From contig CAICTM010000251.1 in the NCBI GenBank assembly GCA_903772945.1, positions 21,208 to 85,207 of the forward strand: a DNA stretch of 64,000 nt. The letters are read 5' to 3'. Both the position numbers and the translations under genes were made by a program. The notes beneath the pieces were generated by a model. It was not told the origin of the DNA, made no database searches, and saw only the letters and a list, made by a program, of their open reading frames with translations. Positions 19,115 through 30,817 of the stretch are shown piece by piece. Position 1 is the first letter of the stretch; every line of letters begins with the position of its first letter. This DNA comes from Seminavis robusta. Taxonomy: Eukaryota; Bacillariophyta; Bacillariophyceae; Naviculales; Naviculaceae.

Positions 19115-22081
19115 CTACTCAATTGTTGTGCATCGCTTCAGTACAACCTTGCGAGTTTCTGGATCAATGACAACCGAAGTCTTGCTGATTGCGTGGAGCG
19201 CCATTATTGTGCCTTGTAGTGTTTTCTCGGGCTTATCACCACGATGTCCTCGTCGGCCATGCTTCGAGCTGCGCTGTATTCGCCGTTCGGAGGAACCGTC
19301 GGGAGCTTTCGATGACGTTGGTGAACCGTCGTGTTTAGAACATCTAGGAGAATTCATGGTCTTGCAGCGTTTGGCTTTCGAACGCTTCTTCTTCCTTTTC
19401 TCCGAGTGTTTGCTACAGGCGCTGCAACCATCACCTTCTTCGTCACGGTCGTCGTCAGTGGTGACGATATCGGGAATGGCAAGAGAGTCAATAGTTGACT
19501 CTTGACCCGAACGTCTCTGTTCCTGCTTCTTTGTTGGTGTTAGATGATTGGGAGTATTCGGTGCACTGAGCAAGTCTTGACTCATTTCAGAAGCGGTAGA
19601 GGCGGGACTATCTGGGCACATACATGTATCAAGGAGCGAGTTGGAACAGATTGATTGCGTTGTTGGCCTTCGTTCGACAGGATCATCACCGCTTGAGGAT
19701 AGCAAAGCCAGTGATTGTCCCGAGTGGGCGGTTTCCAATGTGTCCAAAGTCGAGCTGGAATCAATCGAGCGGTCACTGCATTGGCGGCTGAGATCCCCAC
19801 CCGAACCTGCTGAATGAGAAGAAGGCTCTCGTTTTGTACCTCGCACGCCCAGGATTCCAATAGAGGGTACACTGCCACCCCTATGTCGCGAACTGCCCTC
19901 AGAATCGATACTGTCGTCCAGCGAAAGGAGAATGGATGGCTGTCTGGAGAGCACACTCTCATCTCGTGCAAGTCGCATTGAAGAGTCGCGAAGGAGCTGC
20001 CGTTTTGGTGATAACACGCGCTTTGAGCCACCAACCGAGCGGCTGCTTTCATCTCGAATAAGCTGCCGTGCTGGTGATAACACGAGTTTTGATCCACCGC
20101 TAGAGCGGTTGCTTTCATCTTGAATGATCTGCCGTAGCGGTGATAATCCACGTTTTGATCCACCGCTCTGGCGGCTAGTTTCGTCCCGTGAAACTGTCCG
20201 TCTTGGGGATATCGCACGTTTTGAGCTACCAGCAGAACGGCTGCTTTCACCTCGTGCCAGCAGGTGACGCCTAGACTTGCCGGTCTCTGCTGGTGAAAGT
20301 TCGCGTTTAGTTGATGAACCCCGTTTTGAGCTACCAACAGAACGGCTGCTGGATTCTCGCCCGAGCCCTCGTTTGGAAACCAAGCTTTCATTTCGTTCGA
20401 GTCCTCGTTTCGGTGATGACGAGCTTTTCCGGGTTTGGTCCTGTGATTCTCTTTTGTGACTAGAAGCATTGTCCGTCTTCTTGGAGGATCTTCCCCTAGT
20501 GCTTCGTTCTGATTTAATCGTTCCCTGGTCTGTCAATGTGCGGCGGGGTGAATTGGAGGACCGTCCCGACGATTTGTCACCCTCTGTCAATGTGCGGCGG
20601 GGTGACTTGGATGACCGCTTCGATGATTTGTCACTACGTCTCCTGGACGAGGACTGCTTATTCCTCATACTGCCAATATCTCTCGTTTTTTCTGGATCCT
20701 CACTTTTCCAATCCCGCATTCCTGCCAGGCTATTCGTGGACCCTGGTTTCCGCTTGCTTCGACTTCTTTCAAGTTTGTTTTCAGACCTTTTGGTTTCGGG
20801 GTTGGACTTGCGCTTGGCCTTTGTGGATGCCGTAGGTAGCGGACCTTCTTCGTCTTCGTCGGGTTTGTCGTCACTTTCCTCATTGTTTCCTTCTGCGCCC
20901 TTGGCTCTCATCGTTGCAAGTTCCCGCCGCATGGATGCCAAAGCCAACGGACTCGAAGCAGTCTTTCTGAGATTGCGCCGAGTGTGCCTCCTACGAATAC
21001 GACTGGCACTAGAGTTGACGGATCCAGATGCACTGGCGCTATCATCGTCGTCGTCCACGCTTTTTCTTCTCTTGTCCAGAAAAGCCAAGCTAGTATTCTT
21101 CTTGGTTTCCCTGTCCTTTTGTGAGTTGTCGGAACCATCGCAATCTTCCGATTCTTTCTTGTCTTCTCCTTCGAGCTTTGACGATGATGAATCTTTGGAG
21201 GTTTGCTCTCCCGATACTGTTCGTCTCATGCTCTCCAGGGCAAACGGGTTGGAAAACGCCTTTGTGAGCCCTCGTCTGGACAAACGTTTGAGATTGCTTT
21301 GATCTGCATCATCTGCTTGTTGTTCTTCCATTTCCTTGTTGCTCGGTGTTGCCTTGGAAAAGGATACCCAATCAAAGGAGGGAGTCATCAGGGTCCGTTT
21401 TCCATCATGAGACGACACGGATCTACCCGGAAGGCGAAATGAGAATGATGTACCGGTAGCGTTGGTTGTTGTGGAGTGCCCTTTCTGGAACTGTTGAAAG
21501 GCGCGCTTGCTAAAGTAGAGCATATTTTGGTACTTGTTCTTGACAAAGGTATCTTTGTCCTCCCCGTGTTCCTTCTGCTTATCTTCCGGTGTGAGCTTGA
21601 ATTCGTAGATGTCATTGACAATCTTGTTCCCACTGGCTTCTAGAATTTCAATTTCCTCCTCTTTCCCTGTCAACATAGTAGAGAAGTAAGTAGTGGATAC
21701 CGCAGTAACACAAGAGATGAGTACTTTGCACGGTAGAACAATGAATGGGGTATCCAACGGCCATGTCAGTCAGCCTTACGTACAATCATTGGCTCTCCGT
21801 GTACTCTTTACTTGACCCACATCCTTCCCCAGTTGGAAATGGGCCCCGTAGCACTTGTAACAGCAAAAGATAGCCAGTACTTTCTTTCCGTCTCCGTCGT
21901 CCAATGGATTGGTCAAGAGACACGCCCATGTGGGAGAGGCTTCGGGACACTCTGCACAGGTCTCATTGCCTTCCTTTTCGAGCACTGCCTTTAGCCGGTC
22001 CGGCAACGACATGCTGGGGCCAACACATGTACTAGTAGTGGCTCCTGATTCTCCTCCATCTTCAGATGCGTTGCCCGTCAT
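19115..22081 (-). CDS. ArfGAP-like protein with Ser/Arg repeat tail
   Basis: Exons 22081-21784 and 21666-19115 (intron 117 nt, donor GTACGT), 949 aa. The splice creates RANDW-KEEEIEILEASGNKIVNDIYE, placing the conserved Trp 11 residues before GN as in the neighbouring paralogues. The zinc module has Cys42, 45, 74 and 77 with 28 residues between pairs. The Arg of CxxCx4R is Phe82 (CYKCYGAHFQLG). The helical half ends FVKNKYQNMLYFSKRAF. The tail has an NPF motif (SNPFALESMRR), its degenerate echo (SSPLALASMRR) and about seven ~24-residue repeats of the form SPKRQLLRDESSRSVGGSKR, rich in candidate phosphosites. The end is Lys/Arg-rich, with CSACSKHSEKRKKKR. The family resemblance is clear; GAP activity is unlikely given the missing arginine. 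Confidence 0.75.
19920..20460 (-). repeat. ~72-bp coding repeats (SxRSxGGSKRxLSP units)
   Basis: At least seven degenerate units inside the tail of the ArfGAP-like gene. Each contains GGSKR or GSSKR, followed by SP(x)RQ and RDES-type residues. Confidence 0.75.
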
Positions 22082-22909
22082 GGTTCATCAATCAATCTGT
22101 GCACTGCTGTCTAGCTAGCCTGTAGAGTTTGTGGAGTTTGAGGTCGTAAAAACCGTTCGTTGTTGGCGGTGGAAGCCTTGTCCAGCCAAATTCTGGTGGT
22201 TCAAGTTGCTTGTGATGACAGCAATCAACAAACCTCCACCCACTCTTGACCACTTGAGCCTCTGTGGAAGTTCGAGGATAGAAATAAATGCATCTACGCT
22301 ACTAGTATCTCTGTGCTACCGGCATGATACTACCGATCGCGAAGCCAAACAACAGGAGTGAGCGACAGAACCATCTCCAGTGAGCCAAGTTGGGGTTCGG
22401 CAAGTGGGATTCGTGGGGTTCCCAACAGCCATCATAATTAAGTAATTATTGAGGGTTACCCTGAGAGATTTAAACGTAAGAGACCCCCTGTAAGAACCAA
22501 AAGGAAGCCTTCCCATTTCCCGGCACCCGGCACCACCAGTCATGCCATGCCGGACAGAGTAGAGCGGAGTTTCGGACTATTGGATGTAGAGATACTAGTA
22601 GGGTTAATTCAGAATCATCCTACGTCTGGCCTCCAACCGAACGAACCCATTCCACGTGTCAGCTTTGCCCACAGGATCTTCGTGTCCACACTGGCGATGC
22701 GTTGGGAGCAACAACCGATCTCATTCGTCTTGTGGCAGATCCTTACAAGAAGGTTGCGATTCTTTGTTTCAATAGGAGCAATCCCTTGTCTTTGTGGTTT
22801 CTTATCTTATCTGCTGCGAGATACCACCAAGGTTCAGCGTCTGCTAACGGATTTCATTCTGTCTTTGATACCATACCGTACGATTAGTCATCATTGAGAC
22901 AGGGGAATA
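22082..22909. other. Divergent promoter region
   Basis: It separates the minus-strand ArfGAP-like gene from the plus-strand ubiquitin-like gene, so it must hold both promoters. No coding signal and no clear motif beyond ACTAGTAG-type words. Confidence 0.5.
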
Positions 22910-24662
22910 ATGGCACCATTACAGCCACAACATTCACCGTCTTCCTTGCTGTTGGTGTCAGCAGTAGTATGCTTGGCGCTCGTAGTATCTGTCAGTGAAG
23001 CGACCCGCCAACCAAGACATTTTTCTGCCGGTAGAATGGGTTGGGGTCTGGGGCAGTTACCTACGGCTACCCCACCCAGAACTGTAGCATGTGAAGGCAG
23101 TTTGGATCTACCATGTTGGACATCGATACCTCGAGGTGGCAGTGAAGCCCCGGCCGAGCAGGAGGAAGAAGAAGATGACGAGGAAAACGAGGACGATAAG
23201 GATAATGAAGAAGAAGATACCCCTTCAGATGATTCTTCCAAGAAGGATATTACCTCCATGGATCCTCTTGTAGTACTCGTCAAGACGAATCTAGGAAGCA
23301 GCGTCGTGGACATGTCCTTTGAACTCAATGCAGTTCGTACGCGAAATGTGGAATCTCTCAAGAAGAATCTAGCACGAAGACTACCCGGCAAACCGCCCTT
23401 GGAAATGATTCGACTCATCCAACATGGACAAGTTCTGCAGGATGAAGTGCTCGTGGATGAACTTATGGAAGACGAAGATGAAGACGACGATGACGATTTG
23501 GATGAGGATGAGGATGGTGAGTCCGAAAAGAAACCTTCCTTGACACTCGTGTTGGATATGGTTCCACCGGTCGATCCACGGCATGCAAGTGAGCTAGAGG
23601 AAAAGCTCCCAGAAACCACAACAGCTGACTTGTTGGAAGCATATACCTTGACCGAAGCTGCCTTATGGCTCGGTTCTCAGTTTGTAACGGATGAACAGCA
23701 ACAACCAACAGAAGAAGACGATGAAGAAGAAGTGTCTACAGCATCCACACCATCACCCTTGATCAGCTTCCAACTTCGACAATACGCCACTGGTTTGCAG
23801 GCACAACTTGAAGAACACTTGTTTACCGACAAGGCCACCTCGTTGTTGGAAGACGACGTTCCACCTGCAATGGCAGAAGCAGAATTGGCCAAACAACCAC
23901 AAGTCAAAGGACAGAGAGTGAGACCTGGCAGTGCCGGTGGTGGTGTCACGTCGTCGTCTTCTGTCGTGGGGCTCAAACAAACCGCTCAACAATATTTGAA
24001 CATTGTAAGTATGGAGGTTGCTGCAGTCCTTCCATCAACGCAAACTACGTCCTGTTTCTCACCATCCTTCTGTCCGTTTCTTCACTGCGCCTTTGTCTTG
24101 ATCTAAACTTGTTGGCATCCAATATTATTTGCAAATATTCTGGGCATAACAACTTCACCACGCAACAACCATCAAAATACACACACGGTTCCTTTTACCG
24201 AAACCAACCAACCAACCAAACAAACAAACAAACAAATAGCATTGGGGAGATACGTTTCGCAACTTTTGCTTGTTCCTGTTTTTCGGGTGGTTCGGAGGAC
24301 GAACCGTCACATCTCGGGCAGTATTACTGCTAGGGGCTCCTCTTTGCTTCATTGTACAAGCAAGACCGGTCAAGTTGTGGTACAAGATCCTACTGTACAC
24401 GTTTTTGCGCAATCCACCCAGCATCCTCCTGAGTTTGCTGCCTGCACCACAACAAGCAATGCTATCCTTGTCAGACGAAGATGCCTTGAAAATGATTTAC
24501 GGGGAGGAAGATGCTCCGCTGATGATGCAACAAGAAGAGGGTCAAGACGAAGACTACGACTTGGACGTGATGGAAGATGCAGACCAAGAGGAGGAAGAGG
24601 ATGAAAGTGATGAAGATGAGCAAGACGAATACGATGAATCCGATGAGGAGGAAGATGACTAG
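22910..24662 (+). CDS. Ubiquitin-like domain membrane protein, probably ER
   Basis: Exons 22910-24004 and 24240-24662 (intron 235 nt, GTAAGT...AAATAG), 505 aa. It begins with a signal peptide (SLLLVSAVVCLALVVSVSEA). An acidic stretch is followed by a ubiquitin-like fold, about residues 118-225: VLVKTNLGSSVVDMSFEL, VESLKKNLARRL, IRLIQHGQVLQDEVLVDEL, LTLVLDMVPP. The fold is interrupted by an acidic loop between the last two strands. Exon 2 encodes HWGDTFRNFCLFLFFGWFGG and a second hydrophobic segment (AVLLLGAPLCFIV), then an acidic C-terminus. Signal peptide, lumenal UBL and C-terminal membrane segments recall UBL-containing ER proteins of degradation pathways, but no specific orthologue can be named. 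Confidence 0.7.
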
Positions 24663-24963
24663 CTAGATCGTAGCATTGTTGACACCCCTCAACTGTTTGT
24701 ATCATAGCTAGATGTATCACATAGGGAAACCGTGTGCTGTGGTACCATCATTTTTAGGTTTAGTTCAGTTATCATAGCTACCACGCACGTGTAGTCTTAG
24801 CCAGCATCAATTGCTTCACGACATTCAACCATGCATCTTTCACACAGAACACAAATACTAGTACATTCACACGTAGGAATGACGACCACATAGGCCGAAC
24901 GGTTTGACAGGACATGACTCTGGGATAGTTCTTGCTTGGCAGATTCAGGGAGTCGTCTTTCTC
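24663..24963. other. Short convergent intergenic region
   Basis: Holds the 3' ends of the UBL and BCCT genes. Nothing else seen. Confidence 0.5.
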
Positions 24964-27900
24964 TTAGGCGCTGATCTCCGGGCCAAGAGCCACATTCACA
25001 TTCGAAGTGTTTGTCTTATCTTCTGCTGGGACCGTTGGCTCGGGAGAATCATCAGCGGGGGAAATCTCTTCGGCCCCATCGATCAACCCTTCGGTTTCCT
25101 GTGGCGCGCCACTGATGAAGTCGTTTGCACGGACTTCAATGATGAGCTGGGCGAAGACTTGAGGAAAGAAGAACAGCGAAGTAAAAAAGTCGCCAACGAT
25201 GTTGCCGTGGAGGCTGTTTGTGGTGCGGTAGTGAGTCTTGATGCTGGTCAAAAGGCAGCCATTCATGAAGAAGCACACCCACCCCCAAGCACGCAGAGCA
25301 GGATATGCTGATGTCGCGCAGAAGAGGACAATCCAACCAAAGTGCAAAAACGTGTAAATGCCCACCGTTAGGAGGTTCGAAATTTTTTGACTCGGGTCCG
25401 AGTAGAAGGTCGTCACAATTTCAAGGAGGGAGACGAACGGAAGGAACAATCCCTTAAAGAACTCCACAACATGGACGCCCTGTGGACGGTCAATTCCCAT
25501 TGCGACGCGTTCATGGTGGACACCTCCAAGAGAGGCGGCGAGCTCCATCACATTGAAGATTCCACCGTACACAGGCATCCTGAATTCCTTTCGTAAATGC
25601 GGTTCGTAAAACTTGTTGTTGTCGTCGACTGCCTGTTCGCAGAATTCGTACATTGTCTGCATCAGGAAAACCAGGAAGAGGGTGAAAGGAAGACCGGCGA
25701 TGATGGATGCTGCCTGTACGGCGGCTAGACCATCACGGCCACCGGCGTTGAGAAGGGCAATCGCAACTGCACCTTCGGTAAGGGCCCAAAACAATCGTTG
25801 GAGCCAGTGATGTTCATGCTTTCCATTTGACGCCAAAAAATCAACCACCAAAGAACCACTGTCAGATGACGTGCAAAAGTAGACTGCCACCGCGAATAAG
25901 TAAAGCACTGTCAGCACAGAGCCCATGCCGCCGTTGGGAAAGCTGCTAGGGTAGGAAAAACTGTAGAGAACGTTGAAACTCGAGGCATCTGTGCTCTCAA
26001 ACACGCACACGGGAGTGATGCCCTTCAGATAGTTCGTGAAAATCAGCGTTCCATTGAGCCACAAATCTTCCTGCGGTACATCGTAGCAGTAGTCCGAAAC
26101 TCCATGTTGAAAGTATGACGTGTCGTTGAAGTGTTCCTGGCCCAACTCTTGCATTTCCAATGCCTGGCGGGATTGGCGAAGACCCGCACCGCCCCAAATG
26201 CAAAACCAGAAGAGGCAGTAGAGGAAGGGAGCCACCAGGGAGTAAATGATGAGCTCTCCCACTGTTCGTCCTCGGCTGATTCTGGCTACGAAGAGGCCAA
26301 CGAAGCAGGCCCATGATGTCCACCAGTTCCAATAGAACACAGTCCAAGCTTCCATCCACCAAGCAGCGGCGGCATTTCCATCAACTGCCGACAGAGCGAG
26401 TGTCTGGTGTGAGAGGACGCTGTGAGCTGCCAAAGTTCAGATGTCCATCGTTTGCTAACGTACCTGCACGGCCCTCGCCCTCGCGAAGTTGACCAAAAGC
26501 GTCAGTTTGGAAATTCATTTGGAATGTAGTCCACTGGAGGAAGTGTCCGATGGATTGAACTTGAAGATTGAGAATGAAGTGTGTGTTCTCCAAGGTAAGA
26601 ACAATAAAGGTCAAAACCATGCCCAGCCCAAACGCTGTCAATCGTAGTTGAACACGAAACTAATGTGAGACGTTTGCTGCCAAGAGCACACTCTGCTGAA
26701 TTGGAGTCGAATCAAATCGAATCGAATCGAATTGACTGTTATGCTTACCGAACATCGAAAGATACTTGATGCCTATACTAAGTCCAGAGATGACACTGGC
26801 TGTAGCAACGGCAGTGATGCAGATGATCAAAATAGTCTGAATCAGGACGAGCTCGTCGGTGGTCAACTCTTTATCAGCCCATCCAAGACGCTGGAACCCG
26901 GCAGTGATCTGAATCGCGCCCAATCCAAGCGAAGTGCAAACTCCCGACACGGTGGTCACAATGGAAAAGCCATCGATGACATCACCAAGCCAGCCCCAGG
27001 TATATTCTGAGCGCATTTATTGTTTGTATAGCAGAAAGAAAATCGTAAGATACATACGATTCATCAGGTATGTGTTGGCCTCAATCGATGGAATGTAACT
27101 TACCTCCAAGGATGGGGTAGAAGCAGGATCGGAAGGTCAAGGGCAACTTGAATCGGTAGGCAGCCAAAGCGGTGGTTACAGCAACCAAAATGTAGACTGC
27201 CCAGGCCATGAAACCCCAGTGAAAAAGCGTGTAGGTCATGGCCATTTGATCGATCTGATGCAAGTCCAGTCAAGCCCAGTCCAGTGGAGGAGGTATCAAT
27301 ATTGCTGCGTGAGCCAATGACGCTACTAGCACTTTGCAGGTTATCTTTTTGTCGCTCGCTGCCAAGAAGGCTTACCTCATCTTGTGAACGATACCCCGCA
27401 TTGGCATACCAGTGACTGTCCTGATGCCACAAGGGCTCTGCGACTCCATAGTAAAAGATTCCGACGGCAACTCCAGCAGCAAAGATCATGGAGAAGAACT
27501 GCATCCCATTGAACTCTGGTTCCTCGTCCCTTTCACCAAACTTGACATCTCCAAATTTATAAGCAATGTAAAGGACCCAGAAAAAGGCCAAGGGCTTGGT
27601 GATAATGATGAACCCTGCGTCACGAAACACGACCAGACCAGTGAGTGAGCGAACAGAGTCATGAAACAAGAAACACTGTTGTGTTGGTGCGAATTTTTGA
27701 CTCACAAGTGAAGTAAAGGCCCACATTGGCGCGAGTTTCGAGTAAGTTCTCGAGGGCTTGCTCCGGATTGACCTATAGATCATGACATACATAATCATGC
27801 GGACAGAACAGTGAATTGTGAGCGATTGCCACACCAAGGCCTTTGAATACTGGTACATTCCATTCAGTCATTCAAAGAGACGTACCATGCACCTTTGATA

Positions 27901-28404
27901 AAAAAGAAGGGGGGAAAAGCGAAGAGGTAATGTCGTGATAAAAAAAAAGCTGAAATGAGATGACTCGACTCGACTCTCCCTGTTTACACAAAAATTTCAA
28001 ATACTGCATAGAAAAGCGCCCACTCACCAAATGGCCAAACCCCACAGCGCGATGATGCCAATCATGGACGTGAAGGGATTGAAGGAGATTGGCCCCATGT
28101 TGAACTCTCTCATGGGAACATCCAACACTGTAAGCGCTCCGTCTTCGATCATTCCTCTCTCGGCGTTGGTAGGAAAGCTCCTTGTGGTGGGATCATGGGT
28201 GGGTACCTCCTTCTTGAGATCTTCTGCCTCTTTCTTGAGATCCTCTGAAGCCTCCGAAGACACCTCATTGTCTACCGGTACCGACGCCAAAGGATCGTCC
28301 TTCTTGTCTTCTTTGTTACTCTCGTCTTCAAGCTCCTTGCTCGTCATCATGCTCGTGATTTTCACTTCAACACTACCTTCCTTGTCGGTTGCTTCCACCG
28401 TCAT
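24964..28404 (-). CDS. BCCT-family betaine/choline/carnitine-type transporter
   Basis: Eight exons: 28404-28028, 27892-27886 (7 nt), 27772-27706, 27614-27376, 27254-27104, 27006-26749, 26634-26464 and 26384-24964; 896 aa. All introns are GT-AG and the phases close exactly. The micro-exon GTGCATG supplies WCM between GLAI and VNPEQA. BCCT hallmarks are ISFNPFTS at TM1, GVAVGIFYYGVAEPLWH, MTYTLFHWGFMAWAVY, GVCTSLGLGAIQI, the signature WTVFYWNWWTSWACFVGLFVARISRGR (cut here to its Trp/Tyr-rich core FYWNWWTSW) and TSSDSGSLVVD. Twelve LeuT-fold helices are expected. N- and C-termini are long and charged, so the protein exceeds the usual 500-670 aa. BCCT carriers import quaternary-ammonium or sulfonium osmolytes (betaine, choline, possibly DMSP) with Na+ or H+; the substrate is undetermined here. 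ATG at 28404. Confidence 0.9.
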
Positions 28405-30817
28405 ATCGTTGCTGATAACTCTGCCACTGGTTGTCTTTCTCTTGACAACTTTTGGTTTTTGATTTTGTGTTTATGATAAGGTCACTTTGTTTGAGGCTTC
28501 CTGCAAAGGAGAGTGAAGCGAAAGATTGCCTGAAAAAGGGGTGCAAACCATGGCACAAGTCTCTCAGTCATGCATCGCATTATCCAGCTCGGGACCAAGT
28601 CAAGCCGGCACTGTTCCGTCAAAGATATGCCAAACTATGCCAAACTTTGCGAGGTGTCTTTTTCTAGCTAGAGCTCTATTAATAGCTAGCTAGCTAGCTA
28701 GCTAGCTAGAGTAGTAGAGAAAGTTGTTTAGCCATCCTTCGGTACGAAAATAAATAAATCAACGGAGTACTACTATTAATAGATCTATGACATAGTAGTA
28801 ATGTAGCTACCGGGTCGATAGCTTGGGTTTGTACATACTAGTACTCCTCGTAAATCATAGCAGTTGGTTGCATCGACAGAGAGGCAACTGAATGATTTTC
28901 ATTTCAGGGATAACTAAAATCATACATGTAGCCAAATTGCAGTAGAGCTGCACTTTTTCAGCAAAACCTGCCCCTGTGCGGAATAACATCCTGTTGTCAA
29001 TCACTCGTAGTCATGTCAGCCAGCTAGCTAACCTAGTTCCCAAGTATTCAGAGTCGAAGATACCGGTATGATAGCCTGGTATGCAAGTTGATAGAAAGGT
29101 GTCAGTTCCAGTCAACTTTGTTCGTTAGCGTATCATTGTTGCCGAACGTGTAGTCTAGCTCGAGCTCAGCGCAGTTGGCATCCACGAGGTCGCACAGGAG
29201 CGATGGTGGGATAGGGAATAGCTGATGGAACAGATCCATAAAACAAACGATCCATCAGGCCACACAAGGCCAAGTACTTGATTGCACCCCTAATATTTGT
29301 GGATGGAATCGGAACCTGGCTTCCAGGCTCAACCAGGTTGGGGCATGGAAAGAAAAGTGATTGAAAGATTCCCAGGATAGCTGCTTGAGTGTGGTGCCAC
29401 ATTCCAAAAACCAGCTTTTAAGAAAACCAGCAACCACTCTTGTCCCTGAAGGACGTTCGAGTTCCTTTCTCCGGTGCAGTCTTCTGGCCTCCACCTCCTG
29501 TCATACCGCATGCTTTGCTGCAAAACAGAAGCCATACCTCGTTGTTCAGTTGCCAATAGTTTCAGAAAATGCACAATCAGGAGAAAGTGTACCTGTGCCG
29601 GTAGCTAGCTAGCTTCGAGGCAACGAGGCAACGAAAAAATCACTCTTAATTAATACTGTGAGCAGTGCTTCCCTCATCCTGCCCTCATGGCGCAAAGGTA
29701 CCTCTCATTGCTTCTTCAGCAGATCTAAAAGGATAGTCCTCCGATACTGTTGCAGCCTGTGGTGTTGCTAGCTAGTAGTAGGCATTGTAGTTTGCTATTG
29801 CCAATGAAGCAGTTTCGGGAGTGGAGATCCGACATGGTGCACAGTTTAGCACACTCCATCACGCAGCATCTGCCCCCTGATGTTTTTGGAGAGCTTGACA
29901 CGATCCTTCTCTTTCACACAGAACACACCAACGAAGAAGACTCCGAGAGGATCCAGCCAGTAGGATGGTGCATGCCATGCTGAGCTTTCATGATCCGTAC
30001 GGTACCGGTACGGTCTGGTAACAGATGTTAGGCATATTCTGCAGAATCCTGGGATTCTGCAGAATTCAGGTGAAAAATCTGCAGAAAAATCAATTCTGCA
30101 GAATCTTGATAATTTTTGTTGGCAATTCTGCAGAATTCACAGATCCAGCAACGGAAAAGCTTTGACTTTCGGGGGGGTTTTGATTGCCAGCCAGACATAC
30201 ATCGTAGCCGTCAACGCTGCTGCTCCGCCGAGCTTTCATGATCCGTGTGGAGTCGAGTCAGATCCAGCAACGGAAAGGCTGAAGCACCTACCACTGGCCA
30301 TACTTTCGCCATAGGTACTAGAGTATGGGTACCGACACACCGCTACCGCAGCCAGGCAGATGGCTTCTACCGAAACGCAGCAAGTTAGGAAAAAGACTAT
30401 GATTCAGCCAAAATGAGCGTCTGGGAATACTTTTCGGAATTGAATCTGTTCTGTCAAACAAACCCCGGAACCTCGGCTCTGGCTAGCTACATGTAGTAGG
30501 TGCCATCAGCTGCGGGCAGGGCTATCACATACATGTCGCTCCGGCATGGCGCAGCAGGCAGGGTCTGCACGGCCGGTTCAAGTTGCGAGACAATCAAGCC
30601 ATGATGTATGGTTGGTCAACTATAGTCTTCTTTGTTCTATTGGCTGAGTATAGTTTGCTTCCTTCATTAGTGACATGCCTCAGTGGCTCCTTGGGCACTT
30701 GCATCAGGCCATCCTGCCCTCGACAGAGAGCAAAAGCCGTCATTCCAGCAACCCTCAAAACCACAGGACTATATGCTATACTGCCTGTTGACTAGCTAGC
30801 TAGAGCCCATTCAAAAC
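28405..30817. other. Long intergenic region with short palindromic repeats
   Basis: A (CTAG)n run lies at 28666-28711 and many CTAGCTAG words elsewhere. Short frames (e.g. 29750-29983) show no domain. The last few hundred bases before 30818 should be the 3' UTR of the candidate selenoprotein gene, and any SECIS element would lie there. I could not recognise a canonical one by eye. Confidence 0.5.
30030..30140. repeat. Array of the palindrome ATTCTGCAGAAT
   Basis: Five full or partial copies of ATTCTGCAGAAT in about 110 bp, at irregular spacing. Each is a perfect 12-bp dyad, so the strand could fold into alternative hairpins. Confidence 0.85.

Noticed and set aside
20469-21302. 277-codon plus-strand open frame
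   Set aside because: Antisense shadow of the ArfGAP-like gene's Ser/Arg-rich tail; no domain.
30545-30595. tRNA-like words (ATGGCGCAGCAGG ... CCGGTTCAAGTT)
   Set aside because: They resemble A- and B-box words, but I could not draw acceptor, D- and T-stems.
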